DNA of 64,000 nucleotides from Caulobacter sp. CCUG 60055 (GCF_022750545.1 NZ_PUIC01000003.1:62001-126000); one strand, 5' to 3'. Numbered from the stretch's first letter, positions 22,799 through 34,875 are shown. Notes: generated by a model from the letters alone, not told the origin. Numbers and translations: made by a program.

Positions 22799-24087
22799 TC
22801 GAGGTCGGCCTCGCCGCCAATCAGCGACAGCCCGGCGGCGATCGATTCCAGCTCGGCCCCGCTCTCCACCCGCGCCGCGCCGAAGCGGCGGGTGAACAGG
22901 GCCCGCACCGCCGGGGTCAGCGAGGCGCCGCCGGTCAGGAACACCCGGTCGACGCCGCCGACGTCCAGCCCGGCCGCCGCCAGGGCCTCGTCCACCGCCG
23001 CCTCCATGGCCGCCAACTCCGGCGCGATCCAGCCCTCGAACTCGGCGCGCGAGACGTCGCGGGCGATGTGGACGTCGCCGGCGTCGAACACGAACCGCGC
23101 CGCCGCCTCGTCCGACAAGGTCTCCTTCAAGCGCGAGACCGAGCGATAGAGGCTGTAGGTATGGTTGTCGTCGAGCACCTCGACCAGGCGGGCGATGCGT
23201 TCGGGCTCCAGGCTGGAGCGGACCAGGGCGCGGATTTCGCGCATGTCCCGCGACTGGCGCATCAACGCCAGCTGCTCCCAGCGGGCGAAGGCGGTGAAGT
23301 AGCGGTTGGGGATGGGCAGGAGGTTGTCGAAGGCCCGGTAGCGCGACCCCTTGCCCAGCTCCGGCGAGACCACGTTGTCGATGATGCGGTAGTCGAAGGC
23401 GTCGCCGGCCAGCCCGACCCCGGCCTGGCCCAGCGCGGCGGCCCGCGTCCGGCCGCCCTCCCGCTCGAAGCGGATGATCGAGAAGTCGCTGGTGCCGCCG
23501 CCGAAATCGGCCACCAGCACGGTGGCCGAAGCGGCCAGCTGGCGGGCGAAGAAGAAGGCCGCCGCCACCGGCTCGTAGACGTAGCGGATGTCGGAAAAGC
23601 CCAGCCGCCTGAACGCGGCGTCGTAGCGCGCCAGGGCCAGGGCCGGATCGGGCGCGCCGCCGACGAAGCGCACCGGCCGGCCGACGATCAGCCGGGGCGG
23701 CGCCTGGTCCAGCGCGTCGCCGGCGCGGGCGCGCAGGCGCAGCAGGAAGGTCGAGAGCAGGTCCTCGAACCGGTAGCGCCGACCGAGGATCTGGGTTTCG
23801 GTGAACGAGGCGCTGGCCGCGAAGCTCTTGAACGACTGGATGAACCGGGTCTCGACCGGATCGTCGACATAGGCGTCGATGGCCCACGGCCCGGCCTCGA
23901 TCTCGCGGTCGTGCGCTCCGCCGGGCCCGGCATGGAAGCTCAGGCACGAGCGGAAGGCGAACAGGCCCTCGCCCGCCGCCGGGAAGGTGACCAGCTCGGC
24001 GCGGCCGTCGCCGTAGCCGAGCGAGACGACGGTGTTGGTGGTGCCGAAATCGACGCCGATGGCGGTGGGAGCGGCTGGGGTCATCAC
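22774..24087 (-). CDS. yegD: YegD-like Hsp70-family chaperone
   Basis: A 437-aa protein with the Hsp70 nucleotide-binding fold but no DnaK-type substrate-binding domain, like E. coli YegD. The phosphate-1 motif is GVDFGTTNTVVSLGYG, phosphate-2 is VLVADFGGGTSDFSIIRFE, and the adenosine motif is VFLTGGASLTPAVRALF. The insert ILGRRYRFEDLLSTFLLRL is typical of YegD. The start is the first of two adjacent ATGs (24085 and 24082). It converges on ampG with a 25-base overlap. Client proteins are unknown. Confidence 0.87.
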   Translation of the reverse strand: MMTPAAPTAIGVDFGTTNTVVSLGYGDGRAELVTFPAAGEGLFAFRSCLSFHAGPGGAHDREIEAGPWAIDAYVDDPVETRFIQSFKSFAASASFTETQILGRRYRFEDLLSTFLLRLRARAGDALDQAPPRLIVGRPVRFVGGAPDPALALARYDAAFRRLGFSDIRYVYEPVAAAFFFARQLAASATVLVADFGGGTSDFSIIRFEREGGRTRAAALGQAGVGLAGDAFDYRIIDNVVSPELGKGSRYRAFDNLLPIPNRYFTAFARWEQLALMRQSRDMREIRALVRSSLEPERIARLVEVLDDNHTYSLYRSVSRLKETLSDEAAARFVFDAGDVHIARDVSRAEFEGWIAPELAAMEAAVDEALAAAGLDVGGVDRVFLTGGASLTPAVRALFTRRFGAARVESGAELESIAAGLSLIGGEADLDQWSVRAT

Positions 24088-24197
24088 ATCACGCGAGCGC
24101 TGAAAGGGAGCGGGGAGCCGCGGCCGCCCCGCCCCTTCCAGGGACTAGCGCGACGGCCTGGGCCCCGCCTTTGCGGGGGAACGGCGGCGAGCAGGCG

Positions 24198-26489
<2,292 letters not shown>

Positions 26490-26792
26490 CGGATACTGGC
26501 GCTTCCTGCGAGGGCGCGCGGCGGCGTTGGCCGACGGCTCCGGTCCCTCCGTCGCACGAACCTACCGCACCGCCGCTCGCCGCCACAACGCGCGGAACAG
26601 CGATTACCCAGCCCATTTTCGGAAAATCGTCCAGATGTCCGGACAAATTTCCGCGACCTCGGTCCGCTTTGGACGAAAGCGGCCGCCGCCGCCGCCAACT
26701 GCGGCCTTGACCGCCCGGCCGCGCCGGGGAGACTAGCGCTTTCCGGCGCGTCCAGCCGTCGGTCGCATCTTGCAGTTGAACATGGACCGGTG
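26490..26792. promoter_or_regulatory. maeB/dapB divergent intergenic region with two palindromes
   Basis: This 303-base stretch separates the divergent maeB and dapB starts. It holds two adjacent palindromes: ATTTTC-G-GAAAAT (26615-26627) and TGTCCGGACA (26636-26645), with centres about 20 bases apart, in a relatively AT-rich patch roughly 125-155 bases upstream of maeB. These look like operator half-sites for a dimeric regulator, but the regulator is unknown. No gene or RNA is recognisable here. Confidence 0.4.
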
Positions 26793-27608
26793 ATGGCCGA
26801 CGGCGTGGGAATCAGGTTGGGGATCGCGGGCGCGCTCGGCCGCATGGGCCGCGCCGTCGCCGCCGCCGCCGACCAGCGCGAAGGCGTCGAGGTCGCCGCC
26901 CTGTTCGACCGGCCCGGCAGCGCCGGCCAGGGCGTCGGCGACCGGGTGCTGACCAGCGCCCGCGAGGCGGTGGACGCCTGCGACGTCATCGTCGACTTCA
27001 CCACCCCGGAGGCCTCGGCCGCCCTGGCCCGCGCCGCCGTCGAGCGCCGGGGGCCGGCCCTGGTGATCGGCTCGACCGGCTTCACCCCCGAACAGGAGGC
27101 CGACGTGCGCAAGGCCGCGGCCGTGACGGCGGTGGTCAAGTCGGGGAACTATTCCCTGGGGGTCAACACCCTGATCGGCCTGGTCGAACAGGCCGCGCGC
27201 ACCCTGAGGTCGCCGGGCTGGGACGTCGAGGTGCTGGAGGCCCACCACAACCGCAAGGTCGACGCGCCGTCGGGCACCGCCCTGATGCTGGGCGAGGCGG
27301 CGGCCCGCGGCCGCGGGCTGGCGCTGGACCAGGCCTGCGGACGGGACGCCGACGGCCGGGTGTCGCTGGACCGCGCGGGCGCGCGGGCCGAGGGGACGAT
27401 CGGCTTCGCGGTGGTCAGGGGCGGCGGCGTCATCGGCGAGCATTCGGTGATCCTGGCCGCCGAGGACGAGATCCTCACCCTTTCGCACTCGGCCCGCGAC
27501 CGCAGCCTGTTCGCCAAGGGCGCTCTGGCGGCGGCCCTGTGGGCGGCCGGACGGCCGCCCGGCCTCTACGACATGCTGGACGTGCTGGGTTTCCGCGACC
27601 CGACCTGA
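26793..27608 (+). CDS. dapB: 4-hydroxy-tetrahydrodipicolinate reductase
   Basis: NAD(P)H-dependent reductase in the diaminopimelate/lysine pathway. The 271-aa product begins ADGVGIRLGIAGALGRMGRAVA, a Rossmann nucleotide-binding motif, and has DVIVDFTTPEASA, VIGSTGFTPEQ, the catalytic region VEVLEAHHNRKVDAPSGTALMLGE (His-His and Lys), and a C-terminal FAKGALAAALWAAGRPPGLYDMLDVLG. The frame is open for kilobases upstream, but homology begins here. A GTG immediately precedes the ATG and could also be used. The ribosome-binding site is weak. Confidence 0.95.
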   Translation: MADGVGIRLGIAGALGRMGRAVAAAADQREGVEVAALFDRPGSAGQGVGDRVLTSAREAVDACDVIVDFTTPEASAALARAAVERRGPALVIGSTGFTPEQEADVRKAAAVTAVVKSGNYSLGVNTLIGLVEQAARTLRSPGWDVEVLEAHHNRKVDAPSGTALMLGEAAARGRGLALDQACGRDADGRVSLDRAGARAEGTIGFAVVRGGGVIGEHSVILAAEDEILTLSHSARDRSLFAKGALAAALWAAGRPPGLYDMLDVLGFRDPT

Positions 27609-27627
27609 CCTTGCCGGAGCCGACGCC

Positions 27628-29118
27628 ATGACCGATCCGCTTTCGCTCGACGCCGTCGGCCAGCTGCACGCGCTGCAGAGCAAGCAGATCAGCGCCGTCG
27701 AGCTGCTGGAGGCGTCGGTCGCCCGCGAAGCTGCGGTGCACGGCCGGATCAACGCCGTGGTCGCGGCCGATCCCGAGCGGGCCGTCCACGCCGCCCGCGC
27801 GATCGACGACCTGCGGTTCCGGGGCGAGCAGACCGGGCTGCTGGCCGGCCTGCCGATGACGATCAAGGACACGCTGGACGTCCAGGGGCTGCCCGCCTCG
27901 TCGGGCCTGGCCGCCCTCAAGGGCCGCACCGCCGTCGACGCCGCGGCGGTCGCCCACGCCCGCGCCCAGGGCGCGGTGATCTGGGGCAAGACCAACGTGC
28001 CGGTGATGGCCGCCGACTGGCAGAGCTACAACGACGTCTACGGCCAGACCAACAATCCCTGGGACGTGGCGCGCACCTGCGGCGGCTCGTCCGGCGGCGC
28101 GGCCGCGGCCCTGGCCACCGGGGTGACGCCGCTGGAGATCGGCTCCGACATCGGCGGCTCGCTGCGCACGCCGGCCAACTTCTGCGGCGTCTACGCCCAC
28201 AAGCCGACCTACGGCCTGGTCTCGCAGCGCGGCCACGTGCCGCCGCAGCCGGGCGCCTTCGCCGAGGCCGACCTCAACGTCATCGGGCCGATGGCGCGCT
28301 CGGCCCGCGACCTGCGTCTGCTGCTGGCGGTGATGGAGAACGGACCGCTGGCGGCGCGGGCGCCGGCCGCCGACCTGGCCGAGCTCAAGGTGGGCCTGTG
28401 GCTGGAGGAGCCGGGCTTCCTGCTCGACGGCGCCGTGCGCGCGCCCATCGAGGCCTTCGCCGCCCGCCTGGAGGCCGCCGGGGCGGCGGTCACCCCCATC
28501 CGCAGCCCGGTCAACGGGCAGGAGCTGCTCGACGCCTACGGCCTGTTGCTGACCTCGGTGATCGGGGCGGACCTGCCGGCGCGGACGCGGTCGAGCCTTG
28601 GCTGGATGCGCGGCCCGGCCAAGCTGGCCAGGGCGCGGGGGGCGGGGCCGCTGTCGTGGGCGGCCACCGTGCTCGGCTACACCGCCAGCCACCGCGACTG
28701 GCTGGCGGCCAACGAAACCCGCGCCCGCCACCAGCACCAGATCGCCGAAGTGTTCGAACGGTTCGACGTGCTGATCGCGCCGATCGCGCCGGTGGCGGCC
28801 TTTCCGCACGACCACCGTCCGTTCAACAAGCGCAAGCTGGCCGCCGGCGACCGGCGGACCTTCCCCTATGTGTCGATGCTGCAGTGGATCGCCCTGGCCA
28901 CGGCCTGCGGCCTGCCGGCCACCGCGATACCGGCCGGCCGGACAGACGCCGGCCTGCCGGTCGGCGTGCAGATCATCGGGCCGCGCGGCGCCGACGGCCG
29001 CACCCTGGCCGTCGCCCAGGCGATCGAGGAGCGGCTGGGCGGCTTTATCGCCCCGCCCCTGCCCGAGATCGCGGTCGAGCCGGCGGCGGAACCCGAGCCG
29101 GCCCCCATCGGGGTCTGA
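27628..29118 (+). CDS. Amidase (amidase-signature family)
   Basis: A 496-aa amidase-signature hydrolase. The Ser-cisSer-Lys triad is visible: Lys in MTIKDTLDVQGLP, cis-Ser in TCGGSSGGAAAALA and the nucleophile Ser in IGSDIGGSLRTPANFCG. Length and layout match acetamidase/6-aminohexanoate-type amidases. It is not GatA, since no gatB/gatC lie nearby and the surrounding signatures differ. CCGGAGCCGACGCC directly precedes the ATG, the same leader seen before the acidic 74-aa gene at 53968. Substrate unknown. It lies 19 bases behind dapB. Confidence 0.88.
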   Translation: MTDPLSLDAVGQLHALQSKQISAVELLEASVAREAAVHGRINAVVAADPERAVHAARAIDDLRFRGEQTGLLAGLPMTIKDTLDVQGLPASSGLAALKGRTAVDAAAVAHARAQGAVIWGKTNVPVMAADWQSYNDVYGQTNNPWDVARTCGGSSGGAAAALATGVTPLEIGSDIGGSLRTPANFCGVYAHKPTYGLVSQRGHVPPQPGAFAEADLNVIGPMARSARDLRLLLAVMENGPLAARAPAADLAELKVGLWLEEPGFLLDGAVRAPIEAFAARLEAAGAAVTPIRSPVNGQELLDAYGLLLTSVIGADLPARTRSSLGWMRGPAKLARARGAGPLSWAATVLGYTASHRDWLAANETRARHQHQIAEVFERFDVLIAPIAPVAAFPHDHRPFNKRKLAAGDRRTFPYVSMLQWIALATACGLPATAIPAGRTDAGLPVGVQIIGPRGADGRTLAVAQAIEERLGGFIAPPLPEIAVEPAAEPEPAPIGV

Positions 29119-29130
29119 CCGGCCCGGCGG

Positions 29131-29586
29131 TCAGCGACCGCCGGTCGAGCCGAAGCCGCCGGCGCCGCGCGCCGTCTCGTCGAGCGAGGCGACCTCGCTC
29201 CAGGCCGCCCGCGCCACCGGGGCGATGACCAGCTGGGCGATGCGGTCGCCCCGGCGGATGACGAAGTCCTCGTCGCCCAGATTGGCCAGGATCACCTTCA
29301 CCTCGCCGCGATAGTCGCTGTCGATGGTGCCGGGGGTGTTGAGGCAGGTGATCCCCGCCTTGGCGGCCAGGCCCGAGCGCGGGCGCACCTGGGCCTCGAA
29401 GCCCGGCGGCACGGCGAAGGCCAGCCCGGTCGGCGCCATGGTCCGCGCGCCCGGCTTCAGCACCAGGGGAGCGTCCTCCGGCACGGCGGCGCGCAGATCC
29501 ATGCCGGCCGCGCCCGCCGTCTCGTAGGCCGGCAGCGGCAGGTCCTGGGCGTGGGGCAGGCGGGTGATCGGAATGGTCGGGTTCAC
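29131..29586 (-). CDS. dut: Deoxyuridine 5'-triphosphate nucleotidohydrolase (dUTPase)
   Basis: Hydrolyses dUTP to dUMP, keeping uracil out of DNA. The 151-aa product shows the trimeric dUTPase motifs in order: GMDLRAAVP (1), RPRSGLAAK (2), [13 protein letters not shown] (3, with the catalytic Asp), [12 protein letters not shown] (4) and the C-terminal [13 protein letters not shown] (5). Translation most likely starts at the GTG whose first base is the last base of the coaBC TAG stop, giving [11 protein letters not shown] at the N-terminus. coaBC-dut is a common alphaproteobacterial operon. Confidence 0.95.
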   Translation of the reverse strand: MNPTIPITRLPHAQDLPLPAYETAGAAGMDLRAAVPEDAPLVLKPGARTMAPTGLAFAVPPGFEAQVRPRSGLAAKAGITCLNTPGTIDSDYRGEVKVILANLGDEDFVIRRGDRIAQLVIAPVARAAWSEVASLDETARGAGGFGSTGGR

Positions 29587-30788
29587 TAAAGCGTCTCCAG
29601 GGTGTCGGCGATGCGTCGGGCGAGCTTGCGGGCGACCTCGTCCTTGGAGGCCCGCTCCCAGCGCTCGACGCCGGATTTCGAGATCAGCATGACGGCGTTC
29701 TCGCCGCCGCCCATGACGCCCGGCTGGGTGACGTCGTTGGCGACGATGAGGTCGCAGCCCTTCTTGGCCAGCTTGGCGCGGGCGTGGGTCTCGACGTCGT
29801 TGGTCTCGGCGGCGAAGCCGACCACCAGCCGGGGCCGGGCCGGACCGCCGGCCGCCAGGGTGGCGAGGATGTCGGGGTTCTCGACCAGGCGGATGGCCGG
29901 CGGGCCTTCCTTGCCCTTCTTGAGCTTGACGCCGAACACCTCGTCCGGCCGCCAGTCGGCGACGGCGGCGACGAACACCGCCGCATCGGCCGGCAGGGCG
30001 GCCTGCGAGGCCGCCAGCATGTCGCGGGCGGATTCGACGTCGATCCGGTCGACCCCCGGCGGCGCGGTCAGGCCGGTCGGCCCCGAGACCAGCGTCACCC
30101 GCGCGCCCAGCCGGGCCAGGGCCTCGGCGATGGCGTAGCCCTGCCGGCCGCTGGAGCGGTTGGTCAGCAGCCGCACCGGATCGATCGGCTCGACCGTCGG
30201 GCCCGCGGTGACCAGCACGTGCCGGCCGACGAGCGGCCGGGCGGCGACGCCGTCGAGGGCGGCCATGATCGCCTCGAAGATCTGCGGCGGCTCGGCCAGA
30301 CGGCCGGGGCCGTACTCGCCGCAGGCCATGGCCCCCTCGTCCGGCCCGACGAACAGCACGCCGTCGTCGCGCAGCCGCTGGAGATTGCGCTGGGTGGCCG
30401 GGTGCAGCCACATGCGCACGTTCATCGCCGGGGCCATCAGCACCGGCTTGTCGGTGGCCAGCAGGGTGGTGGTGGCCAAGTCGTCGGCCAGGCCGCCCGC
30501 CGCGCGGGCCATCAGGTGGGCCGTGGCCGGGGCCACCACCACCAGGTCGGCCGAGCGCGACAGCTCGATATGGCCCATCTCGGCCTCGTCGGTGAGGGAG
30601 AAGATCTCCTCGTAGACCTTGTCCTCGGCCAGGGCGGCCAGGGCCAGGGGCGTGACGAACCGCGAGCCCCCGCGGGTCAGGATCGGGCGTACGCCGACGC
30701 CCGCCTTGCGCAGCAGGCGGACCAGCTCCAGCGCCTTGTAGGCCGCCACGCCGCCGCCGACGATGAGAAGCACGCGCCGTTCGTTCAC
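29586..30788 (-). CDS. coaBC: Bifunctional phosphopantothenoylcysteine decarboxylase/phosphopantothenate-cysteine ligase
   Basis: Carries out two consecutive steps of coenzyme A synthesis. The 400-aa product has the CoaC flavoprotein half (about residues 1-180): [21 protein letters not shown], the active-site His in [13 protein letters not shown], the PxMNxxMW signature ([11 protein letters not shown]) and the catalytic Cys in [12 protein letters not shown]. The CoaB ligase half follows: [35 protein letters not shown] and [20 protein letters not shown]. It starts 165 bases from the divergent lipoprotein gene and overlaps dut by one base. Confidence 0.96.
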   Translation of the reverse strand: MNERRVLLIVGGGVAAYKALELVRLLRKAGVGVRPILTRGGSRFVTPLALAALAEDKVYEEIFSLTDEAEMGHIELSRSADLVVVAPATAHLMARAAGGLADDLATTTLLATDKPVLMAPAMNVRMWLHPATQRNLQRLRDDGVLFVGPDEGAMACGEYGPGRLAEPPQIFEAIMAALDGVAARPLVGRHVLVTAGPTVEPIDPVRLLTNRSSGRQGYAIAEALARLGARVTLVSGPTGLTAPPGVDRIDVESARDMLAASQAALPADAAVFVAAVADWRPDEVFGVKLKKGKEGPPAIRLVENPDILATLAAGGPARPRLVVGFAAETNDVETHARAKLAKKGCDLIVANDVTQPGVMGGGENAVMLISKSGVERWERASKDEVARKLARRIADTLETL

Positions 30789-30901
30789 TTCGAACCTCCC
30801 GGGTTTCGCCGGTCCTTACCCCCTCGGCCGCATCCTGCGATAGGGGAAAGCGGCGACGCCGCCGGAACGTGCATTTACACTCTGGACAACCCTGGGAAAA
30901 T

Positions 30902-30916
30902 GTTCTTTGTTCGTTC
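30902..30916 (+). promoter_or_regulatory. Probable LexA (SOS) box upstream of the toxin-like lipoprotein
   Basis: GTTCTTTGTTCGTTC is a perfect GTTC-N7-GTTC match, the alphaproteobacterial LexA consensus, 37 bases before the ATG of the lipoprotein gene. The spacer contains a further GTTC in phase with the second half. A TTTACA at 30874-30879 could be a -35 element with the box covering the -10/start region, the usual place for LexA repression. The gene's promoter lies in a locally AT-rich leader between divergent coaBC and this gene. Confidence 0.6.
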
Positions 30917-30953
30917 CCGCACGCCATCGGAGAGCGCCAGGGGGAATGCTCGC

Positions 30954-31535
30954 ATGCCGGTTCAACGCAGTCTATCGGCCGCCCTGTCCCGCGCGGCGGT
31001 CCCGGTCCTGGCGACGCTGATCCTGGCGGCCTGCGACGGCGGGCCGTCCGCCGTCGCCCCGGCGCGGGAGCACGCGAGCGCGGGATCGACGTCCGGCGAG
31101 ACGGGCGGCGGAGCAGGCGGCGGACGGTCCGCGACCCGCGGCGACGCCCCGCGCGACGATCCGCGCAAGCAGCCGGTCCCGACCTATCGCGGCAAGCCGA
31201 TCTGGGCCGCCAACCGCCGGCACACGGCGCAGGAGAACGCCCAGTTCCGTTTCGAGCGGGACGGCGCCGACTTCGGGGCCAAGGACGTCGACGACTACAT
31301 CGCCAAGGCCCACGCCTTCGTCGCGACCCCGCCCAAGGGGGCCGAAACCCTGAACCGGCGCAACGGCGACACGCTGATCTACGACCCCAAGGACAACGTC
31401 TTCGCCGTGGTCACCAGGGACGGAGCGCCGCGCACCATGTTCAAGCCGCGCGACGGCGCGGCCTACTGGGCCCAACAGAAGGATCGCGAGGCCCGCCGCG
31501 ACAAGGGCGGGCGCGACGGCGAAGACCGCGGCTAG
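30954..31535 (+). CDS. Predicted lipoprotein with polymorphic-toxin-like C-terminal domain
   Basis: A 193-aa protein. Residues 1-27 form a lipoprotein signal with lipobox LAAC (Cys27) followed by Asp28, which in E. coli would favour inner-membrane retention. Residues 30-75 are a Gly/Ser/Arg-rich linker. Residues about 90-180 resemble small C-terminal nuclease-like domains of contact-dependent or polymorphic toxins: [48 protein letters not shown], then [17 protein letters not shown]. In the related domains I recall, HFxxHG stands where this protein has RFERDG, so activity may be lost. AGGGGGA lies about 8 bases before the ATG. No immunity gene is adjacent: ubiB is convergent with a 4-base overlap. 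Family assignment is from memory. Confidence 0.65.
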   Translation: MPVQRSLSAALSRAAVPVLATLILAACDGGPSAVAPAREHASAGSTSGETGGGAGGGRSATRGDAPRDDPRKQPVPTYRGKPIWAANRRHTAQENAQFRFERDGADFGAKDVDDYIAKAHAFVATPPKGAETLNRRNGDTLIYDPKDNVFAVVTRDGAPRTMFKPRDGAAYWAQQKDREARRDKGGRDGEDRG

Positions 31536-33052
31536 CGCAGCAGGGCGGTCAGGGCGAAGGCCAGACCCGCCGTCGCCGCGCCGAGCGCGAACCACAAAGC
31601 GCCCGATGAGGCAGCCGGCCTCGTTCCGGGCGCCGAGGCCGAAACGGCGGGGGGCGTTTCGGCCAGGCGTGAGAGCGACTGCAGCGCTCTCACGCCTTGT
31701 TCGGCCAGGGCCTTGACCCGGCCGGCCGGCGACAGTTCGCGCGCGATCCAGCGCCGCACCACCGGATCGGCGGCGGCCCAGATGTCGTGGGCGGGATCAA
31801 TGCGCCGCGCCACGCCCTCGACCGTGACCATGGTCTTCTGGAGCAGCACCAGTTCGGGCCGCAGGCGCATGTCGAACAGGGCGGTGATCTCGAACAGCTG
31901 GCCCAGCACCCGGCCCATGGAGACGTCGCGGGCGCTGCGGCCGAAGATCGGCTCGCCCACCGCCCGCAACGCCTGGGCGAAGGCGTCGACTTCATGGACC
32001 CGCGGCACGTAGCCGGCCTCGAAATGCACCTCGGCGATGCGACGATAGTCGCGGCGCAGGAAGCCCCAGAGGATCTCGGCCAGATAGCGGCGCTCGCCCG
32101 GGCCCAGCCGGCCGACGATGCCGAAATCCACCGCCGTCAGCCGGGCGGGCGCGACGACGAACAGGTTGCCCTCGTGCAGGTCGGCGTGGAAGACGCCGTG
32201 GTCCAGCGCCTGGGCCAGGAACCCGCGGACCAGATTGTCGGCCAGCGCCCGGCGGTCGAGCCCCGGCGTATCGAGGACGGCCGGGTCGGACAGCGCCGCG
32301 CCCTCGGCCCATTCCAGCGTCAGCACCCTCTGGCCGACGCCGTCCCAGATCACCGCCGGCGCCGACATGTAGCCGTCGCGCGCCATCACCTCGGCCAGCT
32401 CCGCCCCGCCGGCGGCCTCCATGCGCAGGTCGAGCTCGAGCTGCAACGACCGCACCACGGTGGCGGTCAGGGCGCGGGGCTCCAGCCGGCGGGCGGCGGG
32501 AACCAGGGCCTCGACCAGCCTGGCGGCCAGCTGCAGGGCCTCGGCCTCGCGCGCCACCGTCCGTTCGATGCCCGGCCGCAGCACCTTGACCGCCGCCCGG
32601 CGGCCGTCGCGCAGCACGGCCGGATGGGCCTGGGCCAGCGAGGCGGCCGCGATCGGCGGCTCGAAGGCGGCGAACAGGTCGTCGAACGGCTGGCCGATGG
32701 CCCGCTCGACCTCGGCCCGCGCCTCGGCCAGCGGGAAGGGCGCCAGGCGGTCCTTGAGGCGCGACAGGTCGTCGGCGAAACGGTCGCCGAAGATGTCGGC
32801 CCGGGTCGACAGCAGCTGGCCCAGCTTGATTGCCGCCGGGCCCAGCTTCTCCAGGCGTCCGGCCAGCCGCTCGCCCGGCCGTCCGGCCCGGGCGTCGGGT
32901 CCCGCGAACAGGCGCAGGGCGCGCGCCGTCAGCCGCAGGCCGGGCGGCAGCTCGCCGTCGATCTCGCGCGGGATCAGGGCGTCGGCGCGGACCAGGGTCC
33001 AGCCGGCGGCGATCAGGCGGCCGAAAGCGGCCCAATCGCTCATGCGGCGCAT
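31532..33052 (-). CDS. ubiB: UbiB-family ubiquinone biosynthesis kinase-like protein
   Basis: Atypical protein kinase-like ATPase required for ubiquinone synthesis, membrane anchored at its C-terminus. The 506-aa product has the KxGQ motif (AAIKLGQLLSTRADIFG), the Ala-rich nucleotide loop (AAASLAQAHPA), the invariant Lys in AAVKVLRPGIER, the catalytic-loop HADLHEGNLF, and DFG in AVDFGIVGRLG. The C-terminus GALWFALGAATAGLAFALTALL is a transmembrane hairpin or segment. Two possible starts, ATG at 33052 and at 33043; the second gives the more usual MSDWAAFGRL. Downstream of ubiE on the same strand. Confidence 0.94.
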   Translation of the reverse strand: MRRMSDWAAFGRLIAAGWTLVRADALIPREIDGELPPGLRLTARALRLFAGPDARAGRPGERLAGRLEKLGPAAIKLGQLLSTRADIFGDRFADDLSRLKDRLAPFPLAEARAEVERAIGQPFDDLFAAFEPPIAAASLAQAHPAVLRDGRRAAVKVLRPGIERTVAREAEALQLAARLVEALVPAARRLEPRALTATVVRSLQLELDLRMEAAGGAELAEVMARDGYMSAPAVIWDGVGQRVLTLEWAEGAALSDPAVLDTPGLDRRALADNLVRGFLAQALDHGVFHADLHEGNLFVVAPARLTAVDFGIVGRLGPGERRYLAEILWGFLRRDYRRIAEVHFEAGYVPRVHEVDAFAQALRAVGEPIFGRSARDVSMGRVLGQLFEITALFDMRLRPELVLLQKTMVTVEGVARRIDPAHDIWAAADPVVRRWIARELSPAGRVKALAEQGVRALQSLSRLAETPPAVSASAPGTRPAASSGALWFALGAATAGLAFALTALLR

Positions 33053-33078
33053 CCGTTCATCGGTTCGCGCTCATCGGC

Positions 33079-33849
33079 TCAGGCGGCCCAGCCGTGATGC
33101 AGCGCGGCGACGCCGCCGGTGAAATTGGTCCAGCCGGCGCGGACGAAACCGGCCTTGCCCATCATCTCGGCGAACCGGGCCTGGTCGGGGAAACGGCGGA
33201 TGCTCTCGACCAGGTACTGGTAGGACTCGCGGTCCTTGACCACCCATTGCCCGATCGTCGGGATGACGTTGAAGGAATAAGCGTCGTAGGCTTTCTGCAG
33301 GGCCTCGGTCACCGGGCGCGAGAATTCCAGGCACAGGAAGCGGCCGCCCGGCTTCAGCACCCGGCGGGCCTCGCCCAGGGCGGCCTGGATGTCGGTGACG
33401 TTGCGGATGCCGAACGAGATCACATAGGCGTCGGCGCAGGCGTCGGGCAACGGCAGGCGCTGGGCGTCGCCCACCGACCAGCAGATCTCGGGCTCGCCGC
33501 CCCGTTCGACGCCGGCGGCGATCATCTCGGCGTTGTAGTCGACGACCAGGATCTCGGCGTCCGGCCCGCCGCGCCGCGCCTGGGCCGCCCGCGCCATCCT
33601 GGCGAAACGGCGGGCCATGTCGCCGGTGCCGCCGGCGCAGTCGATGATGCGCTCGCCCGGCTGGGGGTTCAGCCGCGCCGCCGCCGCGTCCTTCCAGAGC
33701 CGGTGCACGCCGCCGCTCATCAGGTCGTTCATCAGGTCGTAGCGCTTGGCCACGCGGTCGAAGACGCCGCGCACGAGGCCCGGCTTGTCGGCGGGATCGA
33801 CGTCCTTGAAGCCGAAGGTGGCGCGCGGTTCGCGAGCGGATTGGGTCAT
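33079..33849 (-). CDS. ubiE: Ubiquinone/menaquinone C-methyltransferase UbiE
   Basis: SAM-dependent C-methyltransferase of ubiquinone synthesis. The 256-aa product has the UbiE signatures [27 protein letters not shown], motif [53 protein letters not shown] and CLEFSRP. The ATG at 33847-33849 is chosen because homology starts just after it; the frame is open for 28 more codons. It is followed by ubiB 26 bases on, the standard ubiE-ubiB operon, and is divergent from mutM. Confidence 0.97.
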   Translation of the reverse strand: MTQSAREPRATFGFKDVDPADKPGLVRGVFDRVAKRYDLMNDLMSGGVHRLWKDAAAARLNPQPGERIIDCAGGTGDMARRFARMARAAQARRGGPDAEILVVDYNAEMIAAGVERGGEPEICWSVGDAQRLPLPDACADAYVISFGIRNVTDIQAALGEARRVLKPGGRFLCLEFSRPVTEALQKAYDAYSFNVIPTIGQWVVKDRESYQYLVESIRRFPDQARFAEMMGKAGFVRAGWTNFTGGVAALHHGWAA

Positions 33850-33989
33850 GGACGCTGTAGTAGCCGCTGGCGGCGGTTTGCAAAAGTGCGGACCGGCGGG
33901 CGGGCTTCGTCCCCCTTGGCGCGCCGGCCCCAAGCTATAAATAGGATGGACCGTCGACGGCCCTCGCCGCCGCCGGCCGAGGAGCGACC

Positions 33990-34853
33990 ATGCCCGAACT
34001 GCCCGAGGTCGAGACCGTCCGCCGGGGCCTCGCCCCCGCCCTGGACGGCGCCAGGCTGGCCCGGGTCGAGACGCGGCGTCCGGACCTGCGCTTTCCGTTC
34101 CCCGACGATTTCGTCCAGCGCCTGACCGGCGCGCGCGTCGAGAACCTGCGGCGGCGGGCCAAGTACCTGCTGGCCCCGCTGGACCGGGGCGACACCCTGG
34201 TCATGCACCTGGGCATGACCGGCCGCTTCGACGTCGACGACGGAAGCGGCGCGGTCCGGCCGGCCGATTACTATTACGCCGCGCCCGCCGATCCCAAGCA
34301 CGTGCACGTGGTGTTCGAGACCGAGAGCGGCGCCCGCGTCGCCTATTCCGACCCGCGCCGCTTCGGCTTCATGGGGCTGGTCCCCACGGACGCCCTCGAC
34401 CGTCATCCCTGGTTCGCCGGCATGGGCCCCGAGCCGCTCGGCCCCGATTTCGACGCCGACCGGCTGGCGGCGGCCTTCGCGGGCCGGACCCAGTCGCCCA
34501 AGACCCTGCTGCTCGATCAGAAGGTCGTGGCCGGGCTCGGCAACATCTATGTATGCGAAGCGCTGCATCGCGCTGGAATCTCGCCCCGCCGGCCGGCGGG
34601 AGCCGTCGACCGGGCGCGGATCGAACGCCTGGCCGACGCCGTGCGCGCGGTGCTGGAGGAAGCGATCGCCGCCGGCGGCTCGACCTTGCGCGACTACGCC
34701 GGGGCGGACGGCGTGCTTGGCTATTTCCAGCATCGCTTCCGCGTCTACGGCCGCGAGGGCGAAGCCTGCGCCACCGCCGGCTGCGGCGGAACCGTCGAGC
34801 GGCTGGTCCAGGCCGGCCGCTCCACCTTTTTCTGTCCCGTCTGCCAGACCTGA
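33990..34853 (+). CDS. mutM: Formamidopyrimidine-DNA glycosylase MutM/Fpg
   Basis: Bifunctional glycosylase/AP lyase that removes 8-oxoguanine and formamidopyrimidines. The 287-aa product has the catalytic N-terminal [13 protein letters not shown] (Pro2 nucleophile and Glu3), the conserved Lys region [11 protein letters not shown], the helix-two-turn-helix [20 protein letters not shown], and a C-terminal zinc finger (CATAGCGG...FFCPVCQ). GAGGAG lies 6 bases before the ATG. mutM beside ubiE, ubiB and rpsT near dnaA is the arrangement known from Caulobacter and other alphaproteobacteria. Confidence 0.97.
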   Translation: MPELPEVETVRRGLAPALDGARLARVETRRPDLRFPFPDDFVQRLTGARVENLRRRAKYLLAPLDRGDTLVMHLGMTGRFDVDDGSGAVRPADYYYAAPADPKHVHVVFETESGARVAYSDPRRFGFMGLVPTDALDRHPWFAGMGPEPLGPDFDADRLAAAFAGRTQSPKTLLLDQKVVAGLGNIYVCEALHRAGISPRRPAGAVDRARIERLADAVRAVLEEAIAAGGSTLRDYAGADGVLGYFQHRFRVYGREGEACATAGCGGTVERLVQAGRSTFFCPVCQT

Positions 34854-34875
34854 CCGGCGGGTCTCCGGAGACGTC

